Shown: positions 1 through 6,186 of the stretch, piece after piece
Numbering within the stretch: the stretch's first letter is position 1
Layout: each line of letters opens with the position of its first letter
Assembly (NCBI GenBank): GCA_028697565.1
Contig: JAQVEU010000046.1
Span: 1 to 6,334 of the forward strand
Direction of reading: 5' to 3'
Source of the DNA: Candidatus Ratteibacteria bacterium
GTDB lineage: Bacteria; Ratteibacteria; UBA8468; B48-G9; JAFGKM01
Length of the DNA: 6,334 nt
Translations under genes and position numbers: made by a program
The notes under the pieces: model-generated
What the model saw: only the letters and a program-made list of their open reading frames with translations
The model's database searches: none
What the model was told of the DNA's origin: nothing

Positions 1-1101
1 AAGTGCGGACTTATAGGGACCATATCCTACCAGATAGGGGAACGGTCTATCACATCTACCAATACAACCCCTGAATCACTTGACATCCAGAAACTTTGTT
101 CTGATATGGTTGAGGAAGGATGCATCTATGCTGTAATGGAGGTATCATCACACGGGATAGACCAGGGCAGAATAGCAAACCTCCATTTTGATACAGGCAT
201 ATTCACAAATATCGCTTCCCATGAACATCTTGACTACCACAAAAGTTTTAAAAACTATCTCCAGACAAAACTGAAATTTTTTGATTATTATCTGAAAGAA
301 AGTGTAAAAGAAAATAAAAAAGGAATTGTAAATATTGATGACCACTATGCAGGACATTTTATCAAGTCCCTGAAAAGAAATGGAGTAAAGTGCCTAACCT
401 ATGGCAGGAAAAATAATGCTGATATACAGATTGTTGACTATGCAGTAAAAAGAGATGGCAGCCATCTTGTTGTAGAGCTCAATGGCGAAAGGACTAATTT
501 TTACACCAGGCACTATGGGCTGGCTAATATATACAATACACTTGCAGCTATATCTTTTGCTGTCTCTGAAGGTATAAACATAGAAAGCATAAAAGAGGCA
601 TTCTCCTCTATCCCACCTGTTCCCGGCAGATTTGAACTGGTAAATGAGGGACAGAAATTTAATGTTATCGTGGACTATGCGCATACACATTATGCGTTAT
701 CCAATCTTTTAATGTCCGTTAAGGAGATGAACCCGAGACGGATTATCCTTATATTTGGATGTGGAGGAGACAGAGACAGGACAAAGAGACCTCTTATGGG
801 AAATCTCGCTGTGAAGATGGCTGATATAGTATTTATTACATCCGACAATCCACGTTCTGAAGACCCACAGGATATTATTGCTGACATAGAAAAAGGGATA
901 CCTTTTTATCTAAGGAAAAAATATGTTTCTATTGCTGATAGAAGACAGGCAATAAGGGAAGGTATATCTCTTGCAGGAGAGAATGACTGCGTTGTCATTG
1001 CAGGGAAAGGACATGAAACATTTCAGATACTGAAAAATACTGTTATACCTTTTGATGACAGGGAAGAAGCAAAAAAGGCAATAAGAGAACTTGGAAAATA
1101 A
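1..1101 (+). CDS. murE: UDP-MurNAc-L-Ala-D-Glu:meso-DAP ligase MurE, 5'-truncated by the window
   Basis: MurE is the cytoplasmic ATP-dependent ligase that adds the third amino acid to UDP-MurNAc-dipeptide. The frame is open from base 1, so the 366 codons seen are the central and C-terminal parts. Roughly 120-130 N-terminal residues, including the GTxGKTT P-loop, lie upstream. Visible in fragment numbering: GLIGTI (4-9), TTPESLD (23-29), MEVSSHG (46-52), FTNIASHEHLDYH (68-80), Lys90 at the position of the usual carbamoylated lysine, GCGGDRDR (about 251-258), DNPR (282-285) and GKGHE (335-339). DNPR plus GKGHE is the signature of meso-DAP-adding enzymes; lysine-adding MurE lacks the Arg. Two oddities: Glu75 replaces the usual Asp before HLD, and DYAHTHYAL (225-233) replaces the usual DYAHTPDAL. 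The ATG at 106 is internal, because homology continues upstream of it. The stop is 3 nt before murF. Confidence 0.97.
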   Translation, partial: KCGLIGTISYQIGERSITSTNTTPESLDIQKLCSDMVEEGCIYAVMEVSSHGIDQGRIANLHFDTGIFTNIASHEHLDYHKSFKNYLQTKLKFFDYYLKESVKENKKGIVNIDDHYAGHFIKSLKRNGVKCLTYGRKNNADIQIVDYAVKRDGSHLVVELNGERTNFYTRHYGLANIYNTLAAISFAVSEGINIESIKEAFSSIPPVPGRFELVNEGQKFNVIVDYAHTHYALSNLLMSVKEMNPRRIILIFGCGGDRDRTKRPLMGNLAVKMADIVFITSDNPRSEDPQDIIADIEKGIPFYLRKKYVSIADRRQAIREGISLAGENDCVVIAGKGHETFQILKNTVIPFDDREEAKKAIRELGK

Positions 1102-1104
1102 ACT

Positions 1105-2460
1105 ATGGAGCCAGTCCAACTGAAAAAGATATTACACTGGTGCAAGGGAGAAGTTAGAGATAAACAAATCCTTGAAAGATACTGTTATGGAATATCAACA
1201 GATACAAGAAGTATTAAAAAAAAGGAACTCTTCATAGCACTGAAAGGAGAAAAATTTGATGGCACCTCATTTGTAAATGTAGCACTAAAAAATGGAGCCA
1301 TCGCCGCTGTAGTACCAAAAACTTTCCAGCCAGAAAATAAAAAATTAATATGGGTAAAGGATACACTGAAGGCACTCGGTGATATAGCAAAGAACTACAG
1401 GAAAGAGTTCAGTGTATATGTTATTGGAATAACAGGTAGTGATGGGAAAACAACCACAAAAGAGTTTCTCAAAAAAACCCTTTCAATGCGCTATAGTGTA
1501 TGTGGCACTGAAGGTAATCTCAATAATGCCATAGGCCTTCCTCTCTCTATATTTACCATTAACAAAAAGACGGACATCTGTATACTTGAAATGGGAATGA
1601 ACAGAAAAAATGAAATAAAATATCTTGGACAGATAGCAAAACCACAGGCAGGAGTAATTACAACAGTAGGACCTGCACATATAGGTTTTTTTAAAAATGT
1701 CCGAGAGATAGCAGAAGCAAAATCAGAATTGATAGAAACACTCAGAGGAGAAAGATTGTGCGTACTTAACTATGACAACAGGTTTTTCCCTTTTTTAAAA
1801 AGTAAGGCACCTTCTAATGTATTAAGCTTTGGAACAAAAGAAGGTGCTGATATAAAAGGGACCATTATGGAAGAGGCAAATGACTTCTTTACATTCTGTA
1901 TTGCAGGAGATAAGACACTTTTCAGGATAAACTTCTGGAATACATCAATTATATACCCTGCCCTTATATCATTCGGCTTTGGAAAGAAGTTTGGTATCAG
2001 CGGAAAAGAAATACAAGATATTTTTGAAGATATACATCCCCTACCAGGGAGGGGAAAAATTTATCATCTAAAAGATATTACTGTTATTGATGAAACATAT
2101 AACTCTAATCCTGACTCTCTGAAGGCATCTCTCTATAACTTCCACAGGAAAAATTTTGGAAGGAAGATAGCAGTGATTGGAGATATGGCAGAACTTGGTA
2201 GGTTATCTACTCTATATCACAGAAATATAGGACACTTTATTAAAAGATTAAATATGAATATAATAATTACCTTCGGAGATAAAAGTAGAGAGATAGGCAA
2301 AAGTTCAGGCCTACAGTGGAAGCATTTTATAGATATGGAACAACTGAATAAATATCTCTCCTGTATCATAAAAAAGGGAGATGCCCTGTTGATAAAGGGT
2401 TCAAGAGTTATGAATATGGACAGAGTAAGGGACTATTTGCTTGAAGCATATGGAGGGTGA
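1105..2460 (+). CDS. murF: UDP-MurNAc-tripeptide:D-Ala-D-Ala ligase MurF
   Basis: MurF ligates D-Ala-D-Ala to the UDP-MurNAc-tripeptide, finishing the soluble pentapeptide precursor in the cytoplasm. At 451 residues it has the normal family length and all three Mur ligase domains. The N-terminal substrate domain has STDTRS at 31-36 and FIALKGEKFDG at 43-53. The central ATPase domain has the P-loop GITGSDGKTTTKE (108-120), LEMGMN (161-166) and VGPAHIG (188-194). The C-terminal domain has LPGRG (313-317), the MurF-typical DETYNSNPDSLKASL (329-343), VIGDMAELG (357-365) and KGSRVMNMDRV (431-441). The ATG lies 3 nt after the murE stop. Only a weak GGA (1093-1095) precedes it, so translation probably depends on coupling to murE. 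No truncation or missing motif is seen. Confidence 0.97.
   Translation: MEPVQLKKILHWCKGEVRDKQILERYCYGISTDTRSIKKKELFIALKGEKFDGTSFVNVALKNGAIAAVVPKTFQPENKKLIWVKDTLKALGDIAKNYRKEFSVYVIGITGSDGKTTTKEFLKKTLSMRYSVCGTEGNLNNAIGLPLSIFTINKKTDICILEMGMNRKNEIKYLGQIAKPQAGVITTVGPAHIGFFKNVREIAEAKSELIETLRGERLCVLNYDNRFFPFLKSKAPSNVLSFGTKEGADIKGTIMEEANDFFTFCIAGDKTLFRINFWNTSIIYPALISFGFGKKFGISGKEIQDIFEDIHPLPGRGKIYHLKDITVIDETYNSNPDSLKASLYNFHRKNFGRKIAVIGDMAELGRLSTLYHRNIGHFIKRLNMNIIITFGDKSREIGKSSGLQWKHFIDMEQLNKYLSCIIKKGDALLIKGSRVMNMDRVRDYLLEAYGG
2452..2456 (+). promoter_or_regulatory. Shine-Dalgarno of mraY
   Basis: GGAGG lies inside the last codons of murF, 7 nt before the mraY ATG at 2464. It is the strongest ribosome binding site between murE and murD. 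It fixes the mraY start and suggests mraY is translated efficiently as well as being coupled to murF. Confidence 0.8.
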
Positions 2461-2463
2461 GGT

Positions 2464-3534
2464 ATGCTATATAAACTTCTTTATCACTTTACACCATACT
2501 GGTTTGGGTTTAATGTCTTCAGGTATGTAACAGTAAGGACTGTCTTTGCTACACTTACATCCCTTTTTATAACAATTGCCTTTGGGAAAAACACCATCTA
2601 TGCACTCAAACACCTGTGCCATCCGAATATGCTCAACTTCAGACAGGACAGCAAAGACAAGATACCAACAATGGGGGGACTACTTATCCTCGGCAGTATC
2701 CTTATCTCTGTGCTTCTCTGGGCGGACCTTAAAAACACCTATATACTTCTGCTCCTTTTCCTTTCTATATGGTTAGCATCACTTGGCTTCTGGGACGACT
2801 ATATAAAGATGAAACAGCAAAGTCATAAGGGGCTGAGACCACTTGTAAAGATAGTTGGACAGATTGGGATAGGATTTATTATAGGAACAGTCCTTTATTA
2901 TCATCCATCGCTTGGCTTCAATACATCTGTGTATATGCCCTTCTTTAAAAACGTTGTCTTTCAACTCGGGGTGTACTACATACTTTTTGCAATACTAATT
3001 ATCGTTGCTACATCAAATGCAGTGAATCTTACAGATGGGATGGATGGTCTTGCAATTACATCTGTCCTTATGGTTGCTCTTACATACGGGGCTATCTCAT
3101 ATGTTGTCAGTAATGTGAAATTTGCTAATTATTTAAACATCCCTTTTATAAGAGGTGCTGAAGAGGTAACTGTATTTACAGGTGCTCTAATAGGAGCATC
3201 TCTTGGATTTTTATGGTATAACTGCTATCCAGCAGAGATATTTATGGGTGATACGGGCTCACTTATGTTGGGTGGTATTATAGGACTGCTGGCAATTATT
3301 GTTAAACAGGAGCTCTCTCTCATTATTATGGGTGGTATATTTTTTATAGAGGCACTCTCAGTAATTATACAGGTTATATCTTTTAAAACAAGAGGGAAAC
3401 GGGTCTTTCTTATGACGCCACTACACCACCACTTTGAATTGAAAGGGATTCCCGAGCCAAAGGTAACAGTGAGATTCTGGATACTTGGTATTATCTTCGC
3501 ACTTTTTACACTTGTAACACTCAAGATACGATAG
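2464..3534 (+). CDS. mraY: phospho-MurNAc-pentapeptide transferase MraY
   Basis: MraY is the integral membrane enzyme that moves phospho-MurNAc-pentapeptide from UDP onto undecaprenyl phosphate, forming lipid I. The 356-residue length is typical. About ten hydrophobic segments can be seen (roughly 25-41, 70-86, 92-109, 129-145, 168-185, 198-214, 236-252, 264-280, 286-306, 336-354). Motifs in order: PTMGG (68-72), the catalytic Asp pair GFWDDYIK (108-115), NLTDGMDGL (188-196), FMGDTGS (260-266, third catalytic Asp263), and TPLHHHFE (318-325). The stretch before PTMGG is short: R60, D62 and K64 can be matched to the family pattern R-x-D-GPxSHxxK, but about six residues between D and K, including the His, are absent. 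It starts 3 nt after murF behind a good Shine-Dalgarno and is followed by the only real gap in the cluster. Confidence 0.97.
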   Translation: MLYKLLYHFTPYWFGFNVFRYVTVRTVFATLTSLFITIAFGKNTIYALKHLCHPNMLNFRQDSKDKIPTMGGLLILGSILISVLLWADLKNTYILLLLFLSIWLASLGFWDDYIKMKQQSHKGLRPLVKIVGQIGIGFIIGTVLYYHPSLGFNTSVYMPFFKNVVFQLGVYYILFAILIIVATSNAVNLTDGMDGLAITSVLMVALTYGAISYVVSNVKFANYLNIPFIRGAEEVTVFTGALIGASLGFLWYNCYPAEIFMGDTGSLMLGGIIGLLAIIVKQELSLIIMGGIFFIEALSVIIQVISFKTRGKRVFLMTPLHHHFELKGIPEPKVTVRFWILGIIFALFTLVTLKIR

Positions 3535-3560
3535 GTAAAGAAGGCATATAGAAGAAAAAA

Positions 3561-3574
3561 GTAGAGAGTAGCGA
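3561..3574 (+). repeat. two-copy 7-bp tandem repeat
   Basis: GTAGAGA is followed directly by GTAGCGA, two 7-bp units differing at one base. It sits just 5' of the palindrome. Two units are too few to rule out chance; it may be the remnant of a longer heptamer array. Confidence 0.35.
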
Positions 3575-3578
3575 GAAA

Positions 3579-3628
3579 ATTTGAAAGATTAGAAGATTGA
3601 AAAATCTTAAAATCTGTAATCTTTAAAT
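3579..3628. repeat. AT-rich interrupted palindrome in the mraY-murD gap
   Basis: The left arm ATTT-G-AAAGATTA (3579-3591) is complementary to TAATCTTTAAAT (3617-3628): 12 bp with one bulged G. Nested within it, AAGATT (3593-3598) pairs with AATCTT (3603-3608) across a GAAA loop. An unpaired stretch (3609-3616) contains another AAATCT, so alternative pairings exist. All stem pairs are A-T except three G-C pairs, and no T tract follows directly; the T6 at 3639-3644 is 10 nt away. It is therefore not a classical terminator. It could be a dispersed palindromic element, a protein-binding site or a weak mRNA structure. Confidence 0.6.
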
Positions 3629-3636
3629 CTTATAAT
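3607..3636 (+). promoter_or_regulatory. possible sigma-70-type promoter for murD-ftsW
   Basis: A perfect TATAAT at 3631-3636 stands 18 nt after TTAAAA (3607-3612), a weak match to a -35 box. Transcription would begin near 3642-3645, leaving only about 8-11 nt before the murD ATG. In DNA this AT-rich a TATAAT can occur by chance, and the -35 overlaps the palindrome. It is supported mainly by its position in the one real gap of the operon. Confidence 0.35.
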
Positions 3637-3652
3637 TGTTTTTTATATTACA

Positions 3653-5011
3653 ATGGAGATAAAAAATAAAAAGGTTGTAGTGGTAGGGCTGGGTAAAACC
3701 GGCTTTGAAACTGCTGTCTTCCTCTCTAAAAAAGGAGCAGATGTATTTCTAACTGAAGCAAAAGGAACAGATGAGATATATAAGGATGCCTCTTTGCTGA
3801 ATAAAAAAGGTATCAGGACAGAGGTTGGAGGACATACAGAAGAGTTCCTTCAAGGGATGGAGATACTGGTAGTAAGTCCTGGTGTTCCGGATAATGCATT
3901 GCCAGTAAGATATGCTGAAAACAATGGTATTCCTGTCATAAGTGAACTGGAACTTGCCTTTACCTTTTCTCCTTCAGACAAGATAATAGCAATTACAGGA
4001 ACCAATGGGAAGACAACAACTACCGCCCTTACAGGAGAAATTCTTAAAAAGGCAGGTATCCCTGTTGTTGTATGTGGGAATATAGGCAATCCATTCATAG
4101 GAGAGATTGAAAAAATCACAAAAGATACATATGTTGTACTTGAGGTTAGTAGTTTTCAATTAGAGAGAACAAAAAAATTTAAGCCCCTTATTGCCTGCCT
4201 TTTGAATATAGCAGAAGACCACTTTGACAGGCACCGAACAATGGAAAACTATGTAGAGGCAAAGAAAAAGATATTCGCCAATCAGGACAAAAATAACTTT
4301 GCCATACTTAACTATGATGATAGTTATTGCCAGAAAATAGCCAGTGAGATAAAGGCAGATGTATTTTTCTTCAGTCATAACAGGATAAAAGAAAAAGGTG
4401 TGTATATCAAAGGTGATTATATCTTTTCAAATATGGAAAAGCCGGAAGAGATTATAAATATCAAAGAGACAGCCCTATGGGGAAAAGGCAACACCGACAA
4501 TATGATGGCATCTACTCTTATAGGCCTTTTGTGTGGAATAAGGAAAGAAGATATAAAAGAGGCACTCTATAAATTTAGTCCTCTGCCCCACCGCCTTGAA
4601 AAAATTGCTGAAATAAACGGAGTATTATTTATAAACGACTCTAAATCAACAAATCCACACTCTGTTATTAATGCCATTGATAGTGTAAGTAATAATAGCG
4701 GAACAATTCTCATTATGGGAGGAAGAAATAAGGATATGTCATTTTCCGCAGTAGTCCCACACTTTAAAAATAAGGTTGTCCTTATCATTCTGTTAGGAGA
4801 GGCAAAAGAAGAACTTGCAAGAGAATTTAGCAAGGCAGGCCTACCCTTGATACAGGTTGATACCATACAAGAGGCAGTTGAAAAGGCATTGCAAAATGCC
4901 AGTCCAGGAAATATCGTTATGTTTTCACCAGGGTGTACATCATTTGATATGTTCTCCAACTACAAGGAGCGTGGAGATGCTTTCAAAAAAGTGGTTCTCT
5001 CTTTACTTTAG
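3653..5011 (+). CDS. murD: UDP-MurNAc-L-Ala:D-Glu ligase MurD
   Basis: MurD adds D-glutamate to UDP-MurNAc-L-Ala in the cytoplasm, the step before MurE. The 452 residues match the family length. Motifs: Rossmann-like VVVVGLGKTG (8-17) and SPGVP (75-79) in the N-terminal UDP-binding domain; P-loop GTNGKTTTT (116-124), LEVSSFQLE (163-171), NIAEDHFDRH (185-194) and AKKKIF (203-208, holding the expected carbamoylated lysine) in the ATPase domain; LPHRLE (311-316), NDSKSTNPHS (328-337), MGGRNKD (355-361) and FSPGCTSFDMFSNYKERG (424-441) in the C-terminal domain. The ATG at 3653 is the only plausible start: an in-frame TAA lies at 3608-3610 with no ATG, GTG or TTG between. The sequence before it is T/A-rich with no Shine-Dalgarno, so initiation may be leaderless-like. 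The 3' end overlaps ftsW. Confidence 0.97.
   Translation: MEIKNKKVVVVGLGKTGFETAVFLSKKGADVFLTEAKGTDEIYKDASLLNKKGIRTEVGGHTEEFLQGMEILVVSPGVPDNALPVRYAENNGIPVISELELAFTFSPSDKIIAITGTNGKTTTTALTGEILKKAGIPVVVCGNIGNPFIGEIEKITKDTYVVLEVSSFQLERTKKFKPLIACLLNIAEDHFDRHRTMENYVEAKKKIFANQDKNNFAILNYDDSYCQKIASEIKADVFFFSHNRIKEKGVYIKGDYIFSNMEKPEEIINIKETALWGKGNTDNMMASTLIGLLCGIRKEDIKEALYKFSPLPHRLEKIAEINGVLFINDSKSTNPHSVINAIDSVSNNSGTILIMGGRNKDMSFSAVVPHFKNKVVLIILLGEAKEELAREFSKAGLPLIQVDTIQEAVEKALQNASPGNIVMFSPGCTSFDMFSNYKERGDAFKKVVLSLL
4964..4969 (+). promoter_or_regulatory. Shine-Dalgarno that sets the ftsW start
   Basis: AAGGAG inside murD stands 7 nt before the ATG at 4977. This favours 4977 over the farther upstream in-frame ATG at 4857, whose extra 40 residues do not resemble FtsW and merely read murD in another frame. 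Confidence 0.8.
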
Positions 5012-6101
5012 GATTTTAATTTCAGGTGTGATATTAATTTTATTAGGCAGCGTCTTTGTATTAAGTTCAAGCTCCATCTATGGAATATCACAAAAAGGAA
5101 ATCCTGCATATTATTTTGGGAAACATTTGATATACCTCATTTTAGGTATTACAGGGGCATATTTTATAAACAGGATAGATATAAAATATATTGAGAGATA
5201 TAGCCGTTATATTTTCTTATCTTCTTTAATTTTACTTCCTCTACCTCACTTCTTTGGAGAACTGCGATGGATAAAATTTGGTCCTTTAAGTTTTCAGCCA
5301 GCAGAATTGGTAAAGTTTACATTTATAATATACCTTGCTGACTACTTCAAAAGGAAACAGTCAGAGATTAAAAGATTTAAAACACTTATAACACCATTGG
5401 CTTTCCTGATGCTCATCACAGGTATCTTACAACTACAGAAGGATATGGGAACCTTCGTCATTATATTTTTTGTATTTCTCTTAATCATATTTCTGGCAGG
5501 GGTCCAACTGAAACATATAGGGGTACTTACACTTGCAGGTATTATCCTTCTCGGAGGCCTGATTTTAATGTTCCCTTATAGAATCCAGAGAATAAAAACA
5601 TATTTTAATCCTGCTGCGGACCCACAGGGACAGGGATACCACACAATCCAGTCCCTTATCACCATAGGTTCAGGTGGACTTATAGGGAAAGGGCTTGGCG
5701 CAGGAGAAAGGAAACTCAAGTTTTTACCGGAGGCACACAAGGACTATATATATGCTGTTGTGGGTGAAGAACTGGGTGTTGTAGGAACATCCTTTGTCCT
5801 TATTCTATTCGCAATTATTGTTTTCTCCTGCTTTACCATTATAAACATCACCTCTGATAACTATCTTAAATTTCTTACAGCAGGAATAGGAGGACTTTTC
5901 GGATTTCAGTTTCTTCTTCATGCCTCTGTGGTCTTACATATCGTCCCTGCAAAAGGAACTACACTGCCTTTTTTCAGCGTGGGTGGCTCATCATTTCTTA
6001 TAAATATCCTTGCGCTCGGACTTCTGTTAAATATTACCAGAAAGATATGTATGGAAGAGGCAACTGAAAGGATTGATGTCCCATCTATCTCTTTAAATTA
6101 G
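4977..6101 (+). CDS. ftsW: peptidoglycan glycosyltransferase FtsW (SEDS family)
   Basis: FtsW is the SEDS-family membrane glycosyltransferase of the divisome. It polymerises lipid II at the septum, normally with a class B PBP. With the start at 4977 it has 374 residues, a usual length, with a short cytoplasmic N-terminus and about ten hydrophobic segments. Family motifs: GELRWIKFGPLSFQPAEL (94-111); LQLQKDMGT (151-159, normally QPDxGT, with Lys for Pro); NPAADPQGQGYHTIQSL (211-227); LIGKGLGAG (235-243); LPEAHKDYIYAVVGEELG (250-267), whose Asp256 matches the catalytic Asp (D297 in E. coli); and VPAKGTTLPFFSVGGSS (323-339). The Lys in PAKG and the place in the dcw cluster favour FtsW over RodA; SpoVE is a close paralogue but belongs to spore formers. 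The gene overlaps murD by 35 nt in another frame, which implies translational coupling. Confidence 0.95.
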   Translation: MLSKKWFSLYFRILISGVILILLGSVFVLSSSSIYGISQKGNPAYYFGKHLIYLILGITGAYFINRIDIKYIERYSRYIFLSSLILLPLPHFFGELRWIKFGPLSFQPAELVKFTFIIYLADYFKRKQSEIKRFKTLITPLAFLMLITGILQLQKDMGTFVIIFFVFLLIIFLAGVQLKHIGVLTLAGIILLGGLILMFPYRIQRIKTYFNPAADPQGQGYHTIQSLITIGSGGLIGKGLGAGERKLKFLPEAHKDYIYAVVGEELGVVGTSFVLILFAIIVFSCFTIINITSDNYLKFLTAGIGGLFGFQFLLHASVVLHIVPAKGTTLPFFSVGGSSFLINILALGLLLNITRKICMEEATERIDVPSISLN

Positions 6102-6133
6102 TTTCTGTAAATACCTGATAATAGTAGCAAGAG

Positions 6134-6181
6134 CCCCTCACCTTCCCCTCTTCCCATAAAATAGGGCGAGGGTTAAGGAGG
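6134..6181. repeat. imperfect GC-rich hairpin downstream of ftsW
   Basis: A C/T-rich arm (6134-6155) and a G/A-rich arm (6164-6181) flank the loop ATAAAATA (6156-6163). Pairs: CCC 6153-6155 with GGG 6164-6166, CCCTC 6146-6150 with GAGGG 6168-6172, CCTT 6141-6144 with AAGG 6175-6178, and further weaker pairs outside. The style (CCCTCACC...CCCTC / GAGGG...AAGG) resembles the dispersed intergenic inverted repeats common in many bacterial genomes. It could slow or end transcription after ftsW, but no T tract follows on the + strand. The outer right arm is the AAGGAGG that looks like the ribosome binding site of the next ORF. Confidence 0.55.
6175..6181 (+). promoter_or_regulatory. strong Shine-Dalgarno before an ATA codon
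   Basis: AAGGAGG is followed after 5 nt (AAAAA) by ATA at 6187, the first codon of the DUF6788-like open frame. The spacing is suitable for initiation there. The nearest ATG (6194, another frame) is 12 nt away and reads only six codons to a stop at 6212-6214. Confidence 0.5.
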
Positions 6182-6186
6182 AAAAA

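Larger units (their letters stand above)
3535..3652. other. 118-nt intergenic gap between mraY and murD
   Basis: This is the only non-coding stretch inside the mur run; every other junction here is a gap of 3 nt or an overlap. It is extremely AT-rich. It contains a two-copy heptamer repeat, an AT-only palindrome and a TATAAT hexamer, each listed separately. No ORF or recognisable RNA gene is seen in it. The murD start at its end has no purine-rich Shine-Dalgarno. Confidence 0.85.

Noticed and set aside
106..108. ATG at 106 as the murE start
   Set aside because: MurE homology (GLIGTI, TTPESLD) continues in frame upstream to base 1, so this is an internal methionine.
3584..3644. Rho-independent terminator after mraY
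   Set aside because: The stem is almost all A-T and the T6 run is 10 nt away from it, so a functional intrinsic terminator is unlikely.
4567..4959. 130-residue open frame on the minus strand within murD
   Set aside because: It is fully antisense to conserved murD motifs, with no ribosome binding site or recognisable protein; a shadow frame.
4857..4976. N-terminal extension of ftsW from the ATG at 4857
   Set aside because: The first 40 residues are murD read in another frame, are not FtsW-like, and would create a 155-nt overlap. ATG 4977 has AAGGAG at ideal spacing and gives normal FtsW length.
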